A program made the position numbers and the translations under genes. From Inhella inkyongensis (GTDB taxonomy: Bacteria > Pseudomonadota > Gammaproteobacteria > Burkholderiales > Burkholderiaceae_C): DNA of 64,000 bases. This document shows positions 1 through 8,692 of this stretch, in pieces. The notes beneath the pieces are model-generated. The model was not told where the DNA came from. It worked only from the letters and a program-made list of their open reading frames with translations, and did no database searches. The DNA lies in contig NZ_CP040709.1 of assembly GCF_005952805.1 (NCBI RefSeq), positions 2,790,001-2,854,000 of the forward strand, given 5' to 3'. Position 1 is the stretch's first letter. The number at the start of each line of letters is the position of its first letter.

Positions 1-1
1 C

Positions 2-2566
2 TTTTGGCAAGACACGCGCGAGCGCCACAAGATGCTGGCGACCGACCCCGAGCGCCCCATCCTGCCGCCGGAGCAGATCTTTCTGCGACCCGAGGAGCTG
101 TTCGCCTGCACGCATCCGCTGGCCACGCTGACGCTCAATCAGCGAGAACCCGTGGACTACGCCCGCCCGCTGCCCGATCTGAGCATCGAACGCGGCGCCC
201 AGGAGCCGCTGGCGCGCCTGGGTCGGCATCTGGACTCCACCCCGCACAAGGTCTTGCTGCTGGCCGAGAGCGAGGGTCGGCGCGAGTCGCTGTTGGACTT
301 GCTGCGCGAGCACAAGCTCGACGCGCCGTCCTTCAAGACCCTGGCCGACTTCGACGCATCGGGCGAGAAGTTCGCTCTCATGGCCGCCCCCTTGGCCGAG
401 GGCTTTTTCTGGCGCGAGGCCGGACGAGAACTGCAGCTGCTGACCGAGACCGAGCTCTTTGCCACCGCGCCCACCACGCGCCGGCGCCGGCGCCAGGAGC
501 AGGCCAGCAATGTCGACGCGCTAATCAAGGACCTGAGCGAGCTCAAGATCGGCGACCCGGTCGTGCACGTCAGCCACGGCATCGGGCGCTACCAAGGGCT
601 CAAGCACATGGATCTGGGCCAGGGGAACTCGGAGTTCCTGCACCTGGTCTATGCCGACGACGCCGTGCTCTATGTGCCGGTGGCGCAGCTGCACCTGATC
701 CAGCGCTACACCGGGGTGAGCGCCGAAGAGGCCCCGCTGCACCGCTTGGGGTCAGGCCAGTGGGAAAAGGCCAAGCGCAAGGCGGCCGAGCAGGTGCGCG
801 ACACCGCCGCCGAGCTGCTCAACCTCTACGCCCGCCGCGCCGCCCGCGAGGGCCATGCCTTCCGCTACAGCGCGCACGACTACGAGGCCTTCGCCGCCAG
901 CTTTGGCTTCGAAGAGACCGTGGACCAGCGCGCGGCCATCCACGCCGTGATCCAGGATCTGATCAGCCCGCGCCCCATGGACCGCCTGGTCTGCGGCGAT
1001 GTGGGCTTTGGCAAAACCGAGGTCGCTCTACGGGCCGCGTTTGTTGCTGTCATGGGCGGCAAGCAGGTCGCCGTGCTGGCCCCCACCACCCTGCTGGCCG
1101 AGCAGCATGCGCAGAACATCGCCGACCGCTTCAGCCAATGGCCGGTCAAGGTGGCCGAGATGAGCCGCTTTCGCACCGCCAAGGAGGTCAAGGCGGCGCA
1201 GGAGGGGCTGGAGAACGGCACCATCGACATCGTGGTGGGCACGCACAAACTGCTCAGCCCCGACACCCAATTCGCGCGACTCGGCTTGGTCATCATCGAC
1301 GAGGAGCACCGCTTTGGCGTGCGCCACAAAGAAGCGATGAAGGCCCTGCGCAGCGAGGTCGATGTGCTCACGCTCACCGCCACCCCCATCCCCCGAACCC
1401 TGGGCATGGCGATGGAGGGTCTGCGCGATCTGTCGGTGATCGCCACCGCGCCGCAGCGCCGTCTGGCCATCAAGACCTTTGTGCGCAATGAGGGCAAGGG
1501 CGTGATCCGCGAGGCGGTGATGCGCGAGCTCATGCGCGGCGGCCAGGTCTACTTCTTGCACAACGAGGTCGACACGATCGAGAACCGGCGCCAGGAGCTC
1601 GAAGCCCTGATTCCCGAAGCGCGCATCGCGGTGGCGCACGGCCAGATGCCCGAGCGCGAGCTCGAGCGCGTGATGCGCGACTTCGTGGCCCAGCGCCACA
1701 ACCTGCTGCTGTGCTCGACCATCATCGAGACCGGCATCGACGTGCCGACCGCCAACACCATCGTGATGGCGCGCGCCGACAAATTCGGCCTGGCCCAGCT
1801 GCACCAGCTGCGCGGCCGCGTCGGCCGCAGCCACCACCAGGCCTACGCCTATCTGCTGGTGCCCGACATCGAGGGCCTGACCAAGCAGGCCGCACAGCGC
1901 CTGGAAGCCATCCAGGCCATGGAGGAGTTGGGCTCGGGCTTCTACCTCGCCATGCACGATCTGGAGATTCGCGGCTGCGGCGAGGTGCTGGGCGAAAAGC
2001 AAAGCGGCAACATGATGGAGGTCGGCTACCAGCTCTATCACGACATGCTGGCCGAGGCCGTTCGCGCCCTGAAGAGCGGGCGCGAACCCGATTTGGCCAA
2101 CCCGCTGGCGGCCGTCACCGAGATCAACCTCTTTGCCCCCGCGCTGCTGCCCGACGCCTATTGCGGCGATGTGCAGACCCGGCTCTCGCTCTACAAACGC
2201 CTGGCCAGCGCCAGCAAGAACGAGCACATCGATGCCCTGCTCGAAGAAATCACCGACCGCTTCGGCAGCCTGCCCGCGCAAGGCCAGACCCTGTTCGACA
2301 CCCACCGCCTGCGCGTGCTGGCCCAGCCCTATGGGGTGACGCGCATCGATGCCGCGCCCGGCGTGATCAATGTGCTGTTCAAGCCCAACCCGCCCATCGA
2401 GGCCCTCAAGGTGATCCAGCTGGTGCAGAAAAACCCCTCGATTAAGCTGGTGGGCAACGAAAAACTCAGAATCGACAAGTCCCTCTCCAACCCGGCCGAC
2501 CGCGCGCAGTGTGTGCGCGAGGTCCTGCGCCTGATTGGCCCTCCTCGACAAGAAGCCGCCGCATGA
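2..2566 (+). CDS. mfd: Transcription-repair coupling factor Mfd, 5' end outside window
   Basis: ATP-dependent translocase that removes RNA polymerase stalled at DNA lesions and recruits UvrA. The reading frame is open from base 2, giving 854 residues; the family is usually about 1150, so roughly the first 300 are missing. The RNA-polymerase-interacting (CarD-like) domain starts near window residue 180 (GDPVVHVSHGIGRY). The helicase core follows, with Walker A GDVGFGKTE near 332, the DEEH box near 431 and TATPIPRT near 460. The C-terminal TRCF domain is complete. The stop overlaps the serB start (ATGA). Identity is certain; only the N-terminus is unseen. Confidence 0.97.
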   Translation, partial: FWQDTRERHKMLATDPERPILPPEQIFLRPEELFACTHPLATLTLNQREPVDYARPLPDLSIERGAQEPLARLGRHLDSTPHKVLLLAESEGRRESLLDLLREHKLDAPSFKTLADFDASGEKFALMAAPLAEGFFWREAGRELQLLTETELFATAPTTRRRRRQEQASNVDALIKDLSELKIGDPVVHVSHGIGRYQGLKHMDLGQGNSEFLHLVYADDAVLYVPVAQLHLIQRYTGVSAEEAPLHRLGSGQWEKAKRKAAEQVRDTAAELLNLYARRAAREGHAFRYSAHDYEAFAASFGFEETVDQRAAIHAVIQDLISPRPMDRLVCGDVGFGKTEVALRAAFVAVMGGKQVAVLAPTTLLAEQHAQNIADRFSQWPVKVAEMSRFRTAKEVKAAQEGLENGTIDIVVGTHKLLSPDTQFARLGLVIIDEEHRFGVRHKEAMKALRSEVDVLTLTATPIPRTLGMAMEGLRDLSVIATAPQRRLAIKTFVRNEGKGVIREAVMRELMRGGQVYFLHNEVDTIENRRQELEALIPEARIAVAHGQMPERELERVMRDFVAQRHNLLLCSTIIETGIDVPTANTIVMARADKFGLAQLHQLRGRVGRSHHQAYAYLLVPDIEGLTKQAAQRLEAIQAMEELGSGFYLAMHDLEIRGCGEVLGEKQSGNMMEVGYQLYHDMLAEAVRALKSGREPDLANPLAAVTEINLFAPALLPDAYCGDVQTRLSLYKRLASASKNEHIDALLEEITDRFGSLPAQGQTLFDTHRLRVLAQPYGVTRIDAAPGVINVLFKPNPPIEALKVIQLVQKNPSIKLVGNEKLRIDKSLSNPADRAQCVREVLRLIGPPRQEAAA

Positions 2567-3261
2567 CCGAGATTGCTCCTGGCCTGACCTTGCGCGGCGA
2601 GCGCCCGCGCCTGCAGGATTTCCGCTTCGCCGCCTTTGACATGGACTCGACCCTGATCGGGATCGAGTGCATCGACGAGATCGCGCAGCTCGCCGGAGTG
2701 GGCGAGCAGGTGGCCGCCATCACCGAAGCGGCGATGCGCGGTGAGATCACCGACTTTCGCGAGTCCCTGCAGCGCCGCCTGGCCCTGCTGGCCGGCCAGC
2801 CCGAGTGCTTGTTGGAGCAGGTGCTGCGCGAACGGCTGGTGTTCAATCCGGGCGCCCGTGAGCTTTGTACAGCGCTGAAGGCTGCTGGTTTGAAGCTGGG
2901 CCTGGTCTCTGGGGGCTTCACCCACTTCACGCGCTTTGTGGCGGCTGAGCTGGGCATGGACTTCGTGCGCGCCAACGAGTTGGAGGTCCAGAACGGCTGC
3001 CTCACCGGCCAGGTGCGCCCGCAGGCCTGGGGCGATGTGGTGGACGCGCAGGCCAAACGCCAGTTCGTGCTGGAACACTGCGAACGGCTGGGCTGCGCGC
3101 CAACGCAGGCCATCGCGGTCGGTGATGGCGCCAACGATCTGCAGATGATGGCAGTGGCAGGGCTTTCGGTGGCCTATCACGCCAAGCCCGCCGTGCGGGC
3201 GCAGGCGCGGGTGTCCATCGAGAACGGTGGGCTCAACGACCTGCTGGCGGTGTTTGCATGA
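2563..3261 (+). CDS. serB: Phosphoserine phosphatase
   Basis: Last step of serine synthesis: hydrolysis of O-phosphoserine in the cytoplasm. This is a HAD-superfamily protein of 232 residues. Motif I is FDMDSTLIGIE (residues about 26-36, with the nucleophile and acid aspartates), motif II is LVSGGFTHF, and motif III/IV is VGDGANDLQMM. It lacks the N-terminal ACT-like extension of longer SerB proteins. I chose the ATG at 2563 because it overlaps the mfd stop by four bases; the longer upstream frame runs inside mfd. Mfd-SerB adjacency is common in Burkholderiales. The 3' end overlaps the next gene by another ATGA. Confidence 0.96.
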   Translation: MTEIAPGLTLRGERPRLQDFRFAAFDMDSTLIGIECIDEIAQLAGVGEQVAAITEAAMRGEITDFRESLQRRLALLAGQPECLLEQVLRERLVFNPGARELCTALKAAGLKLGLVSGGFTHFTRFVAAELGMDFVRANELEVQNGCLTGQVRPQAWGDVVDAQAKRQFVLEHCERLGCAPTQAIAVGDGANDLQMMAVAGLSVAYHAKPAVRAQARVSIENGGLNDLLAVFA

Positions 3262-3986
3262 AACCTTGGGCGCTCGCTCTGCTGCTGGCCGCATGCACCG
3301 GCGCGGCAGCTGCCACGGCCCCGCCGCTGCGCATGGTGGCGCCCACCAATCTGACCGAGCCGATTGCCCGCTTCGAGCGTGGCGAGCTGGTCGGCGGGGT
3401 GCTCAAAGACCTGGGCGACACGCTGGCGCGCCGCCTGGGGCGCACACCGCTCTATGTCAGCCTGCCCGGCAAGCGGGTGTCCGACGCCATGCAGGCCGGT
3501 GCCGCCGACCTGGTGTGCTACGTGCTGCCGGGCTGGATTGACGGCGACTACCTGTGGAGCCAGCCCATCCTGCCCAATGCCGAGGTGGTCGCCACCCGTC
3601 CCGAGGCGCCGCCCATCAAGAAGCTTGCCGACCTGGAAGGCCGGCGCGTCGGCACCATCAGCGGCTACCGCTACAGCCATTTGCTCAGCAGCCCGGGCGC
3701 CGCCCTGCCCTTCGAGCGCTTTGACGCGCCCGACACCCGGGCCAATCTGGCCAAACTGGCGGCCGCACGCATGCCCTATGCCATCGTGGAGGAGCTGGCG
3801 CTGCGTCACTTCATGCAGCAGCGGCCCGAAGCCGATCTGCGCCTGGGGCTGGTGATCTCGCGCTACACCGCGCCCTGCGCGCTGTCGCGCCAATCAACCG
3901 TGACGCTGGAGTCCGTCAACCAAGCGCTCGGCCAGATCGTGCGTGAGGGCGAAATGCAGCGCATCCTGCGGCGCTACGGCGGATAG
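3258..3986 (+). CDS. Periplasmic substrate-binding-like protein, paralogue A
   Basis: Resembles the small extracellular solute-binding proteins of family 3 (242 residues). The N-terminus is hydrophobic and contains LLLAAC, a possible lipobox, so it may be a lipoprotein; the other three paralogues look like cleaved secreted proteins. Shared features are RFERGELVGGVLKDLGD-type sequence near residue 40, a DLVCYVLPGWIDGDY-type motif near 90 and APCALS near 210. The two cysteines in the last two motifs are conserved in all four paralogues and could form a disulphide. No permease or ATPase lies nearby, so a transport role is not supported here; sensing or binding is possible. The ligand is unknown. 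Confidence 0.8.
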   Translation: MKPWALALLLAACTGAAAATAPPLRMVAPTNLTEPIARFERGELVGGVLKDLGDTLARRLGRTPLYVSLPGKRVSDAMQAGAADLVCYVLPGWIDGDYLWSQPILPNAEVVATRPEAPPIKKLADLEGRRVGTISGYRYSHLLSSPGAALPFERFDAPDTRANLAKLAAARMPYAIVEELALRHFMQQRPEADLRLGLVISRYTAPCALSRQSTVTLESVNQALGQIVREGEMQRILRRYGG

Positions 3987-4053
3987 TCCTGGCATTTGCG
4001 ACCCTGGAAATCACAGTTGGTCGCCTTTTTCCCCCACACCCGGGCGCTCTGCC

Positions 4054-4059
4054 TAGGAT
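4054..4059 (+). promoter_or_regulatory. Possible -10 element for a leaderless sensor-kinase transcript
   Basis: TAGGAT lies exactly seven bases before the ATG at 4067. The same hexamer at the same spacing precedes ndh (37726). A -10 box that close would put the transcription start on the start codon. No convincing -35 box is visible. This is inferred from spacing only. Confidence 0.3.
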
Positions 4060-4066
4060 GCCCGCC

Positions 4067-5188
4067 ATGTCGCCCGACCCCGCCCTCCACCCCCTGCAGA
4101 CCCCGCGCCCGCCGCGCCTGTGGCTGGGCTATGGGGGCCTGGCTTTGCTGTGCTGGCTGCTGTTTGGGGTGGCCGGCACGGACTGGCAACACGGCAGCCG
4201 CAGCCTGGCCGAGGGCCTGTGGGACGCCAGCTGGAGCATCGGCCCCGGCCTGCTCTTGGGGCCCCTGGCCCTGCCCTGGGTGCGTGCACGCCAGCACCGC
4301 CACTTGGCACTGCCCGGCCTGCTGCTCTGGCATGGCGTGGGCGCGCTGGGTTTTGTCGCCCTGTGGCAAGGCCTGGTGTTTGGGTTGGGCTGGCTGCTGT
4401 TTGGCCTGGACCACGCCGCCGCGGTGCTGGAGCAGGGTCTGCTGTGGCGCGCAGCCCTGGCCGTGCTGGCCTATGGCGCGCTGGTATTCGGTTTTGGCGG
4501 CAGCCTGCACGCCCAGCGCGCCCAGGCCGAGGCGCTGCGCGCCGCGCAGGCCGATGCCGCACGGGTGCGGGCCGAATTGGCCGCCATCAGCGGCAAGCTC
4601 GATCCGCACTTCTTGTTCAACACCCTGAATTCGCTGCTGCAGCTCTCGCGCCGCGGCGGGCAGGCGGCCGAGCAAGGCCTGCTGGGCTTCGCTCGCATGA
4701 TGCGCTACGTGCTGGACAGCCGGCGCGGCGCGGCCCAGCGCGTAGCGCTGGGCGACGAACTCGAGTTCGTGCAGGACTATCTGGCTCTGGAGGGCCTGCG
4801 CCTGGGCGAGCGCCTGCGGGTGGACTGGCAGGTCGACCCAGCCTGCGAGGACGAGGCCATCCCGCCTCTGACCCTGCAACCCCTGGTGGAGAACGCCATC
4901 GTGCATGGCGTGTCGCCGCGCACGGCGGGCGGCACCATCTGCCTGCGCGCCGAGCGCCAGCGCCTCGACGGCCAGAGCTATCTTTATCTCTCGGTGCGGG
5001 ATGACGGGCCGGGCTGCGTCTGGCCCCCGGTGCCGGGCGAGACGCGGCGCGAGGGCGGCGTGGCCCTGGAGGCCCTGCAGCGCCGTTTTGAGTTGGACTA
5101 CGGCGGCCGCGCCCAGTTGCAGATCCGCAGCCAGCCCGGCGCCGGCTTTGGCGTTGAATTGCGCATCCCCCTGGACCCCATCGAATGA
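4067..5188 (+). CDS. LytS/YehU-type sensor histidine kinase
   Basis: Membrane sensor kinase of the His_kinase (PF06580) class, 373 residues. The N-terminal 150 residues hold about four hydrophobic segments. They are followed by a short coiled region and the phospho-acceptor motif DPHFLFNTLNSLL, then the N-box LQPLVENAIVHGV and glycine-rich ATP-binding motifs. No separate periplasmic sensor domain is visible, so the membrane part is the likely sensor. An ATG at 4058 is possible; I prefer 4067 because of the TAGGAT spacing. Its stop overlaps the start of the LytTR regulator by four bases, so they form a pair. Confidence 0.9.
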   Translation: MSPDPALHPLQTPRPPRLWLGYGGLALLCWLLFGVAGTDWQHGSRSLAEGLWDASWSIGPGLLLGPLALPWVRARQHRHLALPGLLLWHGVGALGFVALWQGLVFGLGWLLFGLDHAAAVLEQGLLWRAALAVLAYGALVFGFGGSLHAQRAQAEALRAAQADAARVRAELAAISGKLDPHFLFNTLNSLLQLSRRGGQAAEQGLLGFARMMRYVLDSRRGAAQRVALGDELEFVQDYLALEGLRLGERLRVDWQVDPACEDEAIPPLTLQPLVENAIVHGVSPRTAGGTICLRAERQRLDGQSYLYLSVRDDGPGCVWPPVPGETRREGGVALEALQRRFELDYGGRAQLQIRSQPGAGFGVELRIPLDPIE

Positions 5189-5955
5189 AGATCCTGAGAA
5201 CCCTGATCGCCGAGGACGAAGTGCTGGCCCGCGAGGGTCTGGCCGCCTGGGTGCGCGAGTGCCCGCAACTGGAATTGCTGGGTTGCGTGAATGATGGCGA
5301 GCAGGCGCTGGCGGCCATCCGGACCCAGCAGCCTGACCTGGTGCTGATGGACATCCAAATGCCCGGGTTGACCGGGTTGCAGGTCTTGCGCATCCTGGGC
5401 CAGGAAGCCGCCGGTGCACTGCCCGCCGTGATCTTCACCACCGCCTATGACGAACACGCACTGACCGCCTTCGAGCTGCATGCGGTCGACTACCTGCTCA
5501 AGCCCTTCTCGCGCGAGCGCTTTGACGAGGCCATTGGCCACCTCAGCCGCGACCAGGCCGGCACGCAACGGTCTCTGGACGCCATCCAGGCCCTCGAAGC
5601 AGCGCAATCGCAGCTCCCGCGCCTGGAGCCGCTGCGCCGCCTGATGGTGCGCGACATGGGCCGCATCATTCCGCTGCAGGTCGAACACATCGAGCACCTG
5701 CGCTCCGACACCAAATACACCGCCATCGTGGCGCAGGGCCGCACGCATCTGGTGCGTTTGCCCATCAGCCACTTTGCCGACCGGCTGGACCCACAGCGCT
5801 TCCTCAAGGTCAATCGCAGCTGCATCGTCAACCTGGATTGCGTCGAGGCCCTGGTGCCCGACGAGTACTCGCAGCTGGTCGTGCACCTGCGCGACGGCAG
5901 CCGCTTCACGGCCAGCCGCGAGGTCTCCAAACAACTGCGGGCGGATTCGCTATGA
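5185..5955 (+). CDS. LytTR-family response regulator
   Basis: DNA-binding response regulator, 256 residues. The receiver domain occupies residues 1-120, with the phospho-acceptor aspartate in LVLMDIQMPG and the conserved lysine in DYLLKPFSRERF. The C-terminal LytTR domain (about residues 150-255) includes FLKVNRSCIVNLD. It is paired with the kinase just upstream and overlaps the following DUF2807 gene by ATGA. The AlgR/LytR group usually activates genes for envelope or secreted functions. The targets here are unknown, though the co-transcribed DUF2807 protein is an obvious candidate. Confidence 0.92.
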   Translation: MKILRTLIAEDEVLAREGLAAWVRECPQLELLGCVNDGEQALAAIRTQQPDLVLMDIQMPGLTGLQVLRILGQEAAGALPAVIFTTAYDEHALTAFELHAVDYLLKPFSRERFDEAIGHLSRDQAGTQRSLDAIQALEAAQSQLPRLEPLRRLMVRDMGRIIPLQVEHIEHLRSDTKYTAIVAQGRTHLVRLPISHFADRLDPQRFLKVNRSCIVNLDCVEALVPDEYSQLVVHLRDGSRFTASREVSKQLRADSL

Positions 5956-6677
5956 AGGCATGGCTCTGCTTGGCCCTGGTCTTTTGCGGCGCCTGTGCGC
6001 AGGCTCAGGCGGCCCCCGTCGGTCGGCTCTACAACCCGGGTGCATTCGACAGTCTTTCCTTCACCGGCTCGGCGCTGGTGCGCCTGATGCAGGGCGAACG
6101 CGACGAGGTTTTTGTCGAAGGCGACGAGGCGGTGCAGCGCGAGGTCTATCTGATGCTGCGCGGCAATCAACTGACCGTGCGCACCACCGGCTCCTGGATG
6201 TTCTGGCGCGCCGCCGAGCGCCTGCGCCTGCAGGTCACGGCGCGCAATCTGCGCCAGATCAGCATCTCGGGCGCCGCCCAGCTGCATGCGCCCGAGCCCT
6301 TCCATGTGGAGGAGCTGGAGATCGGTATCTCGGGCTCAGGGCTGGTGCGCTTTGATCAGCTGCAAGCCCGCGTCCTTCGCTTTGATGTGACCGGATCGGG
6401 CGATGCGCAGCTCAGCGGCAGCACCGACGAACTCGACATCCGGGCCTCCGGCCGCAGCGACGTGCAGGCCGAGCAACTCTTGGCGCGCCAGGCCAAGGTG
6501 CGCTACAGCGGCGTGGGCAAGGCCAGGCTGTGGGTGCAGGACAAGCTGAACGTTCGCATCAACGGCATCGCCTCGGTGGATTACTGGGGCGAGCCGCAGC
6601 TGGAGCGCAAGGTGCTGGGCCTGGGCGGCGTGAAGTCCAAAGGCGCCAAAGTCAGCAAGGCCCCGGGCGCCGAGTAA
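5952..6677 (+). CDS. DUF2807 (GIN-domain) secreted protein
   Basis: 241-residue protein with a signal peptide ending near AQAQA (residues 16-20). It then matches the head-GIN/DUF2807 pattern: a repetitive beta-helix-like sequence with recurring ISISGAA, GISGSGLVRF, DVTGSGDAQL and SGVGKARL units. This family is exported and of unknown function. Start chosen at the ATG that overlaps the regulator stop. The overlap makes it the third gene of the kinase-regulator operon, so it may be a sensed ligand, a feedback component or an effector of the system. That link is an inference. Confidence 0.8.
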   Translation: MKAWLCLALVFCGACAQAQAAPVGRLYNPGAFDSLSFTGSALVRLMQGERDEVFVEGDEAVQREVYLMLRGNQLTVRTTGSWMFWRAAERLRLQVTARNLRQISISGAAQLHAPEPFHVEELEIGISGSGLVRFDQLQARVLRFDVTGSGDAQLSGSTDELDIRASGRSDVQAEQLLARQAKVRYSGVGKARLWVQDKLNVRINGIASVDYWGEPQLERKVLGLGGVKSKGAKVSKAPGAE

Positions 6678-6680
6678 GGC

Positions 6681-7154
6681 TCAGTCCGAATCGGCCAGAG
6701 GTTCGGCCAGAGGTTCGGCCAGAGGTTCGTCCGTAGGTTCGGCCGGCGCCTCGGGCAAGGGCGCCATCCAGGCCACCACCCCAAGGCAGATGGCCGTGGC
6801 CAATAGCGCCGCCCACCAGGGTGCGCGCCACCAGGCCAGGGCGCAGCTCAGGGCCATCATGCTCCAGGCCAGGTGCTTGATGCGGCGCGGAATCATCCGG
6901 TGCCGTCGCCAGTTCAGCACCATGGGCCCTAAGCGCGGGTGGGCCAGCAGCCAGGCCTCCCAGCGCGGGCTGCCGCGTGAAAAACACCAGGCCGCCAGCA
7001 GCACAAAGGGCACGGTGGGCAACAGGGGGAGAAAGGCGCCGACGGCCCCCAGCAGCAGACACAAGGCGCCGGCCAACAACCACAGCGGCCGGCTCCAGGC
7101 CCGCGCCTCGGCGATGGGCTGTGCTGGAGCGGATTCGGGCACGACATCGGGCAT
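6681..7154 (-). CDS. YbaN-like (DUF454) inner-membrane protein
   Basis: 157 residues with three to four hydrophobic segments. The DUF454 signature sits near residues 37-55 (GAVGAFLPLLPTVPFVLLAAW), followed by CFSRGS and a basic RRHRMIPRR loop. Family function is not established. The extreme C-terminus is a run of EPLA repeats encoded by a 12-bp tandem repeat (6691-6729). It converges with the DUF2807 gene (3-base gap) and diverges from the next gene. Confidence 0.82.
   Translation of the reverse strand: MPDVVPESAPAQPIAEARAWSRPLWLLAGALCLLLGAVGAFLPLLPTVPFVLLAAWCFSRGSPRWEAWLLAHPRLGPMVLNWRRHRMIPRRIKHLAWSMMALSCALAWWRAPWWAALLATAICLGVVAWMAPLPEAPAEPTDEPLAEPLAEPLADSD
6691..6729. repeat. 12-bp tandem repeat, three full copies
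   Basis: Three perfect copies of TCGGCCAGAGGT plus three bases. They lie inside the 3' end of the YbaN-like gene and encode repeating EPLA units on the minus strand. The tract could change length by slippage in 4-codon, in-frame steps. Confidence 0.9.
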
Positions 7155-7221
7155 GTCCGCATCATCTCATCGCCCCGGCAAGGCCCACCCAGGCCCACCC
7201 GTAGGGCACACTCCCTCTCCG

Positions 7222-7971
7222 ATGAAGAGGCACCATCTCGTCCCGTCGCTGCTGTGCTGGCTCACGCTGGTACCGCAGGCCGCCAGCGCCCAGGAAGCCC
7301 GACCGGCGGCCGGTGACATCGTCTTCATCGCCGCCGCCAATCACACGGCGCCCCTGTCCACCTTCAAGAACGGCGTGCTCGTGGACGGCATCATCAAAGA
7401 CTTGGGTGACGCCCTGGCGCGCCGCCTGGGGCTGCGCCCCCGCTACCTCACCATGCCGAGCAAACGCGCCCCCTGGGCCCTGCGCGATGGCGAGGGCGAT
7501 CTGCTCTGCTACGCGCGCCCGCAGTGGATCGGTCCGGACTTCCAATTCACCCTGCCGGTGATTCCCAACGGCGAGGTGATCGCAGCCCGCCCGGACTCTC
7601 CGAAGCTGGAAGGCATCACACAGCTGGCTGGCCAACCTGTGGGCACGGTACTGGGCTACCTCTACCCGGAAGCCGAGGCCGTGCTGGGCCCGCAGCTGCG
7701 GCGCCAGGACGCGCCCGACATGCTGTCCAACCTGCGCAAGCTGGTGGCCGGGCGGATGCCCTACGCCATCTCCGATCGCCTGGTGCTGCGCGAGCACCAG
7801 CGCCACTACCCGAAGGACGGGCTGCGCGAAGACCTGATGCTGAACCGATTCACCGCACCCTGCGCCCTGTCGCCGCGCTCCAAGATCCCGCTGCCGCTCA
7901 TCAACGAGGCCCTCAGCGAGTTGGTGGCCGATGGCGAGATGCAGCGCATCCTGGCTCGCTATGGCTCGTAA
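7222..7971 (+). CDS. Periplasmic substrate-binding-like protein, paralogue B
   Basis: 249 residues with a signal peptide ending near AASAQ. It is a clear paralogue of the 3258 protein: ANHTAPLSTFKNG, GIIKDLGDALARRLG, DLLCYARPQWIG, IPNGEVIAARP, GTVLGYLYPE and TAPCALSPRS. Both conserved cysteines are present. The frame is open upstream to 6790, but that part is the shadow of the YbaN gene; the ATG at 7222 begins a good signal peptide. It overlaps paralogue C by 11 bases, so the two are co-translated. Ligand and partners are unknown. Confidence 0.85.
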   Translation: MKRHHLVPSLLCWLTLVPQAASAQEARPAAGDIVFIAAANHTAPLSTFKNGVLVDGIIKDLGDALARRLGLRPRYLTMPSKRAPWALRDGEGDLLCYARPQWIGPDFQFTLPVIPNGEVIAARPDSPKLEGITQLAGQPVGTVLGYLYPEAEAVLGPQLRRQDAPDMLSNLRKLVAGRMPYAISDRLVLREHQRHYPKDGLREDLMLNRFTAPCALSPRSKIPLPLINEALSELVADGEMQRILARYGS

Positions 7972-8692
7972 GCGGCGCGGGCTTGGCGCGCTGCTGCTGG
8001 CTCTGGGCCTGGGCAGCGCAGCGCAAGCCTGGACACTGCTGGTTCCTTCCAACCACAGTCTGCCCCTGGCTGAGGTCCAGGGCAGTGAAGTGAAGCGCGG
8101 CATCCTGGTGGAACTGGGGCAGGCCCTGGCACGGGAGCTGAGTCAACCCGTGCGTTTCGTGGTGCGTCCCAGCCGCCGGGTCGGCGAGGCGCTGCGCAAG
8201 GGCGAGGCCGATCTGCTTTGCTACGCGTTGCCCGAATGGATCGATGGCGAGTTCCAGTGGACTCAAGCTGTGATCCCAAACGCTGCCGTGATCGCCGCCC
8301 GGCGCGACAGCCCGGCCATCCGGCAGCTCAGTGATCTCGCCAACCGATCGGTCGGCACCGTGCTGGGCTACCGCCATCTGGAGATGGACCAGCCGCTCGG
8401 CGCCCAATTCCAACGCAGCGACGCGCTGGACATGCAGGGCAATCTGGCCAAGCTGGCCGCGCGCCGCACCGACTTCGCGATCACCGACCGTCTGACGCTC
8501 CAGCATCTGAACCATCGCCACACCGAGTGGGCGCTGGAAGAGCGGCTGGTGATGCGCCCCTTCGAGGCGGCCTGTGCGCTTTCGCCGCGCAGCCAGCTGA
8601 ACATCCAAACCCTGCGCCTGGCCCTTCGCAAGCTGCAGTCCCAGGGACAGCTCGACCGCCTGCTGCAGCCACGCTCCGCCGCCCCGTCATGA
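7961..8692 (+). CDS. Periplasmic substrate-binding-like protein, paralogue C
   Basis: 243 residues, starting MARKRRG with a positively charged n-region, a leucine-rich core and a likely cleavage after AAQA. It shares the family landmarks: PSNHSLPLAEVQG, DLLCYALPEWIDGEFQW, GTVLGYRHLE and AACALSPRS. The start lies inside paralogue B, and the stop overlaps the flavoenzyme start (ATGA), so the gene sits in the middle of an operon. It is the most diverged copy in the region after GTVLGY. No transporter subunits are near. Confidence 0.84.
   Translation: MARKRRGLGALLLALGLGSAAQAWTLLVPSNHSLPLAEVQGSEVKRGILVELGQALARELSQPVRFVVRPSRRVGEALRKGEADLLCYALPEWIDGEFQWTQAVIPNAAVIAARRDSPAIRQLSDLANRSVGTVLGYRHLEMDQPLGAQFQRSDALDMQGNLAKLAARRTDFAITDRLTLQHLNHRHTEWALEERLVMRPFEAACALSPRSQLNIQTLRLALRKLQSQGQLDRLLQPRSAAPS

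Noticed and set aside
4257-4320. tRNA or small RNA gene
   Set aside because: Several GC hairpins can be drawn inside coding DNA here and elsewhere, but none has tRNA arms or conserved T-loop bases; no tRNA was found in the window.
6691-6729. CRISPR-like repeat
   Set aside because: The copies are contiguous 12-mers with no spacers and lie in a coding tail.
6790-7221. N-terminal extension of paralogue B
   Set aside because: The frame is open, but it is the reverse shadow of the YbaN-like gene and lacks a signal peptide; the ATG at 7222 begins one.
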